Assembly: GCF_014199295.1 (NCBI RefSeq)
Contig: NZ_JACIJH010000019.1
Span: forward strand, 1 to 57,727
Reading direction: 5' to 3'
DNA from: Sphingopyxis panaciterrulae
GTDB taxonomy: Bacteria > Pseudomonadota > Alphaproteobacteria > Sphingomonadales > Sphingomonadaceae
Length of the DNA: 57,727 nucleotides
Positions 55,228 to 57,727 of the stretch are shown in pieces; positions within the stretch are counted from its first letter, which is position 1, and every line of letters begins with the position of its first letter. Below the pieces are notes generated by a model. That model was not told the origin of the DNA, did not search any database, and saw nothing but the letters and a program-made list of their open reading frames with translations. The position numbers and the translations under genes were made by a program.

Positions 55228-57636
55228 ATGCCGCTCTCCACCCCTTTCACCGACTGGTTTGCCACGCGCGGCTGGCGGGTCAGGCGGCATCAGGCCGAGA
55301 TGCTCGCGGTAGCGGAGCGCGGCGAGCATGCGCTGCTCGTCGCGGCAACCGGCGCGGGCAAGACGCTCGCGGGCTTTCTGCCGAGCCTTGTCGATCTCGC
55401 TGCGAATCCCTCGGACCGGCTCCATACCCTCTATGTCTCGCCGCTCAAGGCGCTCGCCGCCGACGTCGAGCGCAATCTCCTCGGCCCGATCGCCGAAATG
55501 GGGCTGGGCATCAGCGTCGAGAGCCGCAGCGGCGACACATCGTCGGACAAGAAGGCGCGGCAGCGCGGCCGGCCGCCCAACATCTTGCTGACCACCCCCG
55601 AATCGCTGTCGCTATTGCTGTCCTATCCCGACAGTTTCGCGATGTTCGCCGCGCTGAAGACGGTGGTGATCGACGAGATCCACGCCTTCGCGCCCGGCAA
55701 GCGCGGCGACCTGCTGTCGCTCGCGCTGTCGCGGCTCCAGGCGATCGCCCCCGATTTCCGCCGCGTCGGCCTGTCGGCGACGATCGCCGATCCCGCGCAA
55801 TATGCCGCGTGGCTCGCACCCGATGCCGATGCGAGGGCGGTGACGCTCGTGGAGGGCGAGCCCGGCGCCGATCCCGATATCCGGATATTGCTGCCCGAGG
55901 GCGCGGTGCCATGGGCGGGGCATTCGGGTCGCTATGCGGTGCATCAGGTGATGGCACAGATCGCGAAGAACCGCACGACGATCATCTTCTGCAACACGCG
56001 CGGCCTTGCCGAGCTGATCTTTCAGGAGTTGTGGAAGGTCAACGACCTGTCGCTGCCTATCGCGATCCACCACGGCAGCCTCGACCGCGAGGCACGCCAG
56101 CGCGCAGAGACCGCGATGGCCGAGGGGCGGCTCCGCGCGCTCGTCGCGACCGCCAGCCTCGACCTGGGGCTCGACTGGGGCGATGTCGACTGCGTGATCC
56201 AGATGGGGGCGCCCAAGGGCTCGTCGCGCCTGCTCCAGCGCATCGGCCGCGCCAATCACCGGCTCGACGAGCCGAGCCGCGCGCTGATCGTGCCCGGCAA
56301 CCGCTTCGAATATCTGGAGGCGCGGGCGGCCTTGGACGCCGTGGAGGCGGGCGAGCGCGACGCCGACCGCTTTCGCCCCGGCGCGCTCGACGTGCTCGCG
56401 CAGCATGTGATGGCACTCGCCTGTGCCGCGCCCTTTCGCGAGGCGGACCTGCTCGCCGAGATTCGCACCGCAGCGCCCTATCGCTGGATCGACGCGGCGA
56501 TCTTCGGCCGCCTGCTCGGTTTCGTGCGCGACGGCGGCTATGCGCTCAAAAGCTATGACCGCTTCCGGCGCCTCGCCCCCGACGGGCATGGCGGCTGGCG
56601 CATTTCGCACCCGCGGCTCGCGGCGCAGCACCGGCTCAATGCCGGAATCATCGTCGAGGCACCGATGGCCGACGTACGCTTCCGAAACGGGCGGCGATTG
56701 GGCCGGGTCGAGGAATATTTCGCGAGCACGCTGACCCCCGGCGACACCTTCGCCTTCGCGGGGCTCAGCCTTGAGGTCGAGACGATCCGCGATACCGACC
56801 TGATCGTGCGCGCGACGACGCGCCCCGCGCGCATCCCGAGCTATATGGGCGCGCGCATGGCGATCTCGACGCGACTCGCCGACCGGGTGCGGGGTTTTCT
56901 GGCCGATCCGACAAGCTGGCGATGCTTCCCCGACGATGTACGCGACTGGCTGGAGATGCAGGCGCGGCGCTCGGTGCTGCCGCGACCCGGCGAGCTGCTC
57001 GTCGAAACCTTCCCGCACGAGGGTGTGCATTATATGGTCTGCTATCCCTTCGAGGGGTGGAACGCGCACCAGTCGCTCGGCATGCTGGTCACCAAGAGGA
57101 TGGAACGCGCCGGGCTGCAGCCGCTGGGCTTCGTCGCCTCCGACTATGCGATCGCCATCTGGTCGCTGCGCGAGGTGACGAACCCCGAGGCGCTGTTCGA
57201 CGCCGAAATCCTGTCCGACGAGTTCGCCCTATGGGTCGAGCAATCGCATCTGCTGAAGCGGGCCTTCCGCGAGGTCGCGGTGATCGGTGGGCTGATCGAG
57301 CGCCAGCATCCGGGCAAGCGCAAGAGCGGCAGGCAGGTGACCTTTTCGACCGACCTGATCTTCGACGTGCTCAAGAAATACGAGCCCGACCACCTGCTCC
57401 TGGAGGCCGCCTGGGCCGACGCGCGCGAGCGGCTGACCGACGTCGCGCGGCTCGGCGATCTGCTCGATCGCGCCGCCGGCACGATGCTCCACCGCGCGCT
57501 GTCGCGGATCAGCCCGCTCGCGGTGCCGGTGCTGGTGCTGATCGGCCGCGAAAGCGTTGCCGGGCCCGACGTCGACGACGCGCTGCTCGGCGAGGCCGCC
57601 GATGCGCTGGCCGCCGCGGCGATGAGCGGGGACTAG
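55228..57636 (+). CDS. Lhr-type DEXH-box helicase (ligase-associated family)
   Basis: 802 residues from ATG 55228, typical of the ~800-residue 'ligase-associated DNA damage response' Lhr group. Walker A is VAATGAGKTLAGFLPSL, the DEIH box is VVIDEIHAF, motif III LSATIAD and motif VI QRIGRANHR. The Lhr-core winged-helix and C-terminal domains follow (~400-800). It acts in DNA repair. Its usual neighbour, a metallophosphoesterase gene, would be expected next; instead an IS5-type transposase 3' end lies 13 bases after the stop. Confidence 0.92.
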   Translation: MPLSTPFTDWFATRGWRVRRHQAEMLAVAERGEHALLVAATGAGKTLAGFLPSLVDLAANPSDRLHTLYVSPLKALAADVERNLLGPIAEMGLGISVESRSGDTSSDKKARQRGRPPNILLTTPESLSLLLSYPDSFAMFAALKTVVIDEIHAFAPGKRGDLLSLALSRLQAIAPDFRRVGLSATIADPAQYAAWLAPDADARAVTLVEGEPGADPDIRILLPEGAVPWAGHSGRYAVHQVMAQIAKNRTTIIFCNTRGLAELIFQELWKVNDLSLPIAIHHGSLDREARQRAETAMAEGRLRALVATASLDLGLDWGDVDCVIQMGAPKGSSRLLQRIGRANHRLDEPSRALIVPGNRFEYLEARAALDAVEAGERDADRFRPGALDVLAQHVMALACAAPFREADLLAEIRTAAPYRWIDAAIFGRLLGFVRDGGYALKSYDRFRRLAPDGHGGWRISHPRLAAQHRLNAGIIVEAPMADVRFRNGRRLGRVEEYFASTLTPGDTFAFAGLSLEVETIRDTDLIVRATTRPARIPSYMGARMAISTRLADRVRGFLADPTSWRCFPDDVRDWLEMQARRSVLPRPGELLVETFPHEGVHYMVCYPFEGWNAHQSLGMLVTKRMERAGLQPLGFVASDYAIAIWSLREVTNPEALFDAEILSDEFALWVEQSHLLKRAFREVAVIGGLIERQHPGKRKSGRQVTFSTDLIFDVLKKYEPDHLLLEAAWADARERLTDVARLGDLLDRAAGTMLHRALSRISPLAVPVLVLIGRESVAGPDVDDALLGEAADALAAAAMSGD

Positions 57637-57649
57637 GCGACGTTTACAT

Positions 57650-57727
57650 TCACGCGGCACATTTGATGGCTGCGACGAGATTGAGGAAGCCAGCGTAGTT
57701 TCTGGCGAGCTTGTCGTACCGGGTTGC
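57650..57727 (-). mobile_element. IS5-family transposase, C-terminal end (runs off the window)
   Basis: On the minus strand from the window edge the frame reads ATRYDKLARNYAGFLNLVAA, then IKCAA and TGA at 57650-57652. RYDKLARNY is the C-terminal hallmark of IS5-group DDE transposases. Only the last 25 codons are in the window. The element end must lie between 57637 and 57649, so the insertion is directly behind the helicase gene. Confidence 0.85.

Overview
The window looks like chromosomal DNA of a GC-rich alphaproteobacterium of the Sphingomonadales, probably Sphingopyxis- or Sphingomonas-like. This is inferred from base composition, the many GTG/TTG starts with 4-base gene overlaps, the hom/glpX/recJ neighbourhood, a TonB-exbB-exbD-exbD cluster and a large STN-type TonB-dependent receptor. 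No database search was possible, so the genus is not proven.

Left part (1-16126) is an insertion hot spot. The first ~90 bases carry two repeats typical of an IS21-family terminus, followed by a tyrosine recombinase gene that lacks its 5' end and has an in-frame stop. Next comes tRNA-Gly(CCC), then an intact P4-type integrase. A near-identical 16-base copy of the tRNA 3' segment lies at 16111-16126, next to GGGGGCC-type repeats that also occur upstream of the integrase. I read 1104-16126 as one ~15 kb integrative element. Its cargo is: (a) an ECF sigma factor, its FecR anti-sigma and a TonB receptor, with two matching sigma-type promoters; (b) a ferritin-like protein, a DUF2147 protein and a LuxR-type regulator; (c) a small Xre repressor with a palindromic operator, a small divergent gene and a frameshifted winged-helix remnant; (d) a dGTPase-family HD hydrolase with a 71-residue upstream partner; (e) an Xre-ImmA/IrrE metallopeptidase and an unrecognised 235-residue protein; (f) an AlpA/excisionase-like protein at the right end. 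Blocks d and e are the best candidates for a poorly described (defence- or stress-type) system.

Middle part (16.2-37 kb) looks like core chromosome: a Tet-type MFS pump, a MoaB/CinA-like protein, GST, BI-1 family protein, RNA 2',3'-cyclic phosphodiesterase, low-molecular-weight tyrosine phosphatase, a second MFS transporter, Cu/Zn SOD lipoprotein, tonB-exbB-exbD-exbD, homoserine dehydrogenase, class II fructose-1,6-bisphosphatase, an alkyl sulfatase, a two-gene PH-domain pair translationally coupled to recJ, and tandem tRNA-Glu (TTC, CTC).

Right part (37-57.7 kb): a FixJ-like regulator with a degenerate receiver, a malonyltransferase-like protein and a fused alpha/beta 2-oxoacid dehydrogenase E1 on the minus strand. 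An eight-gene tightly coupled operon follows (DUF4129, DUF4350, MoxR, DUF58, SpoIIM, RDD, nitroreductase, lipoprotein). After it come gyrB, rlpA, a VOC-ArsR-SRPBCC operon with a palindromic operator, an OmpA-family protein and an Lhr-type helicase. The right edge is the 3' end of an IS5-family transposase that abuts the helicase gene.
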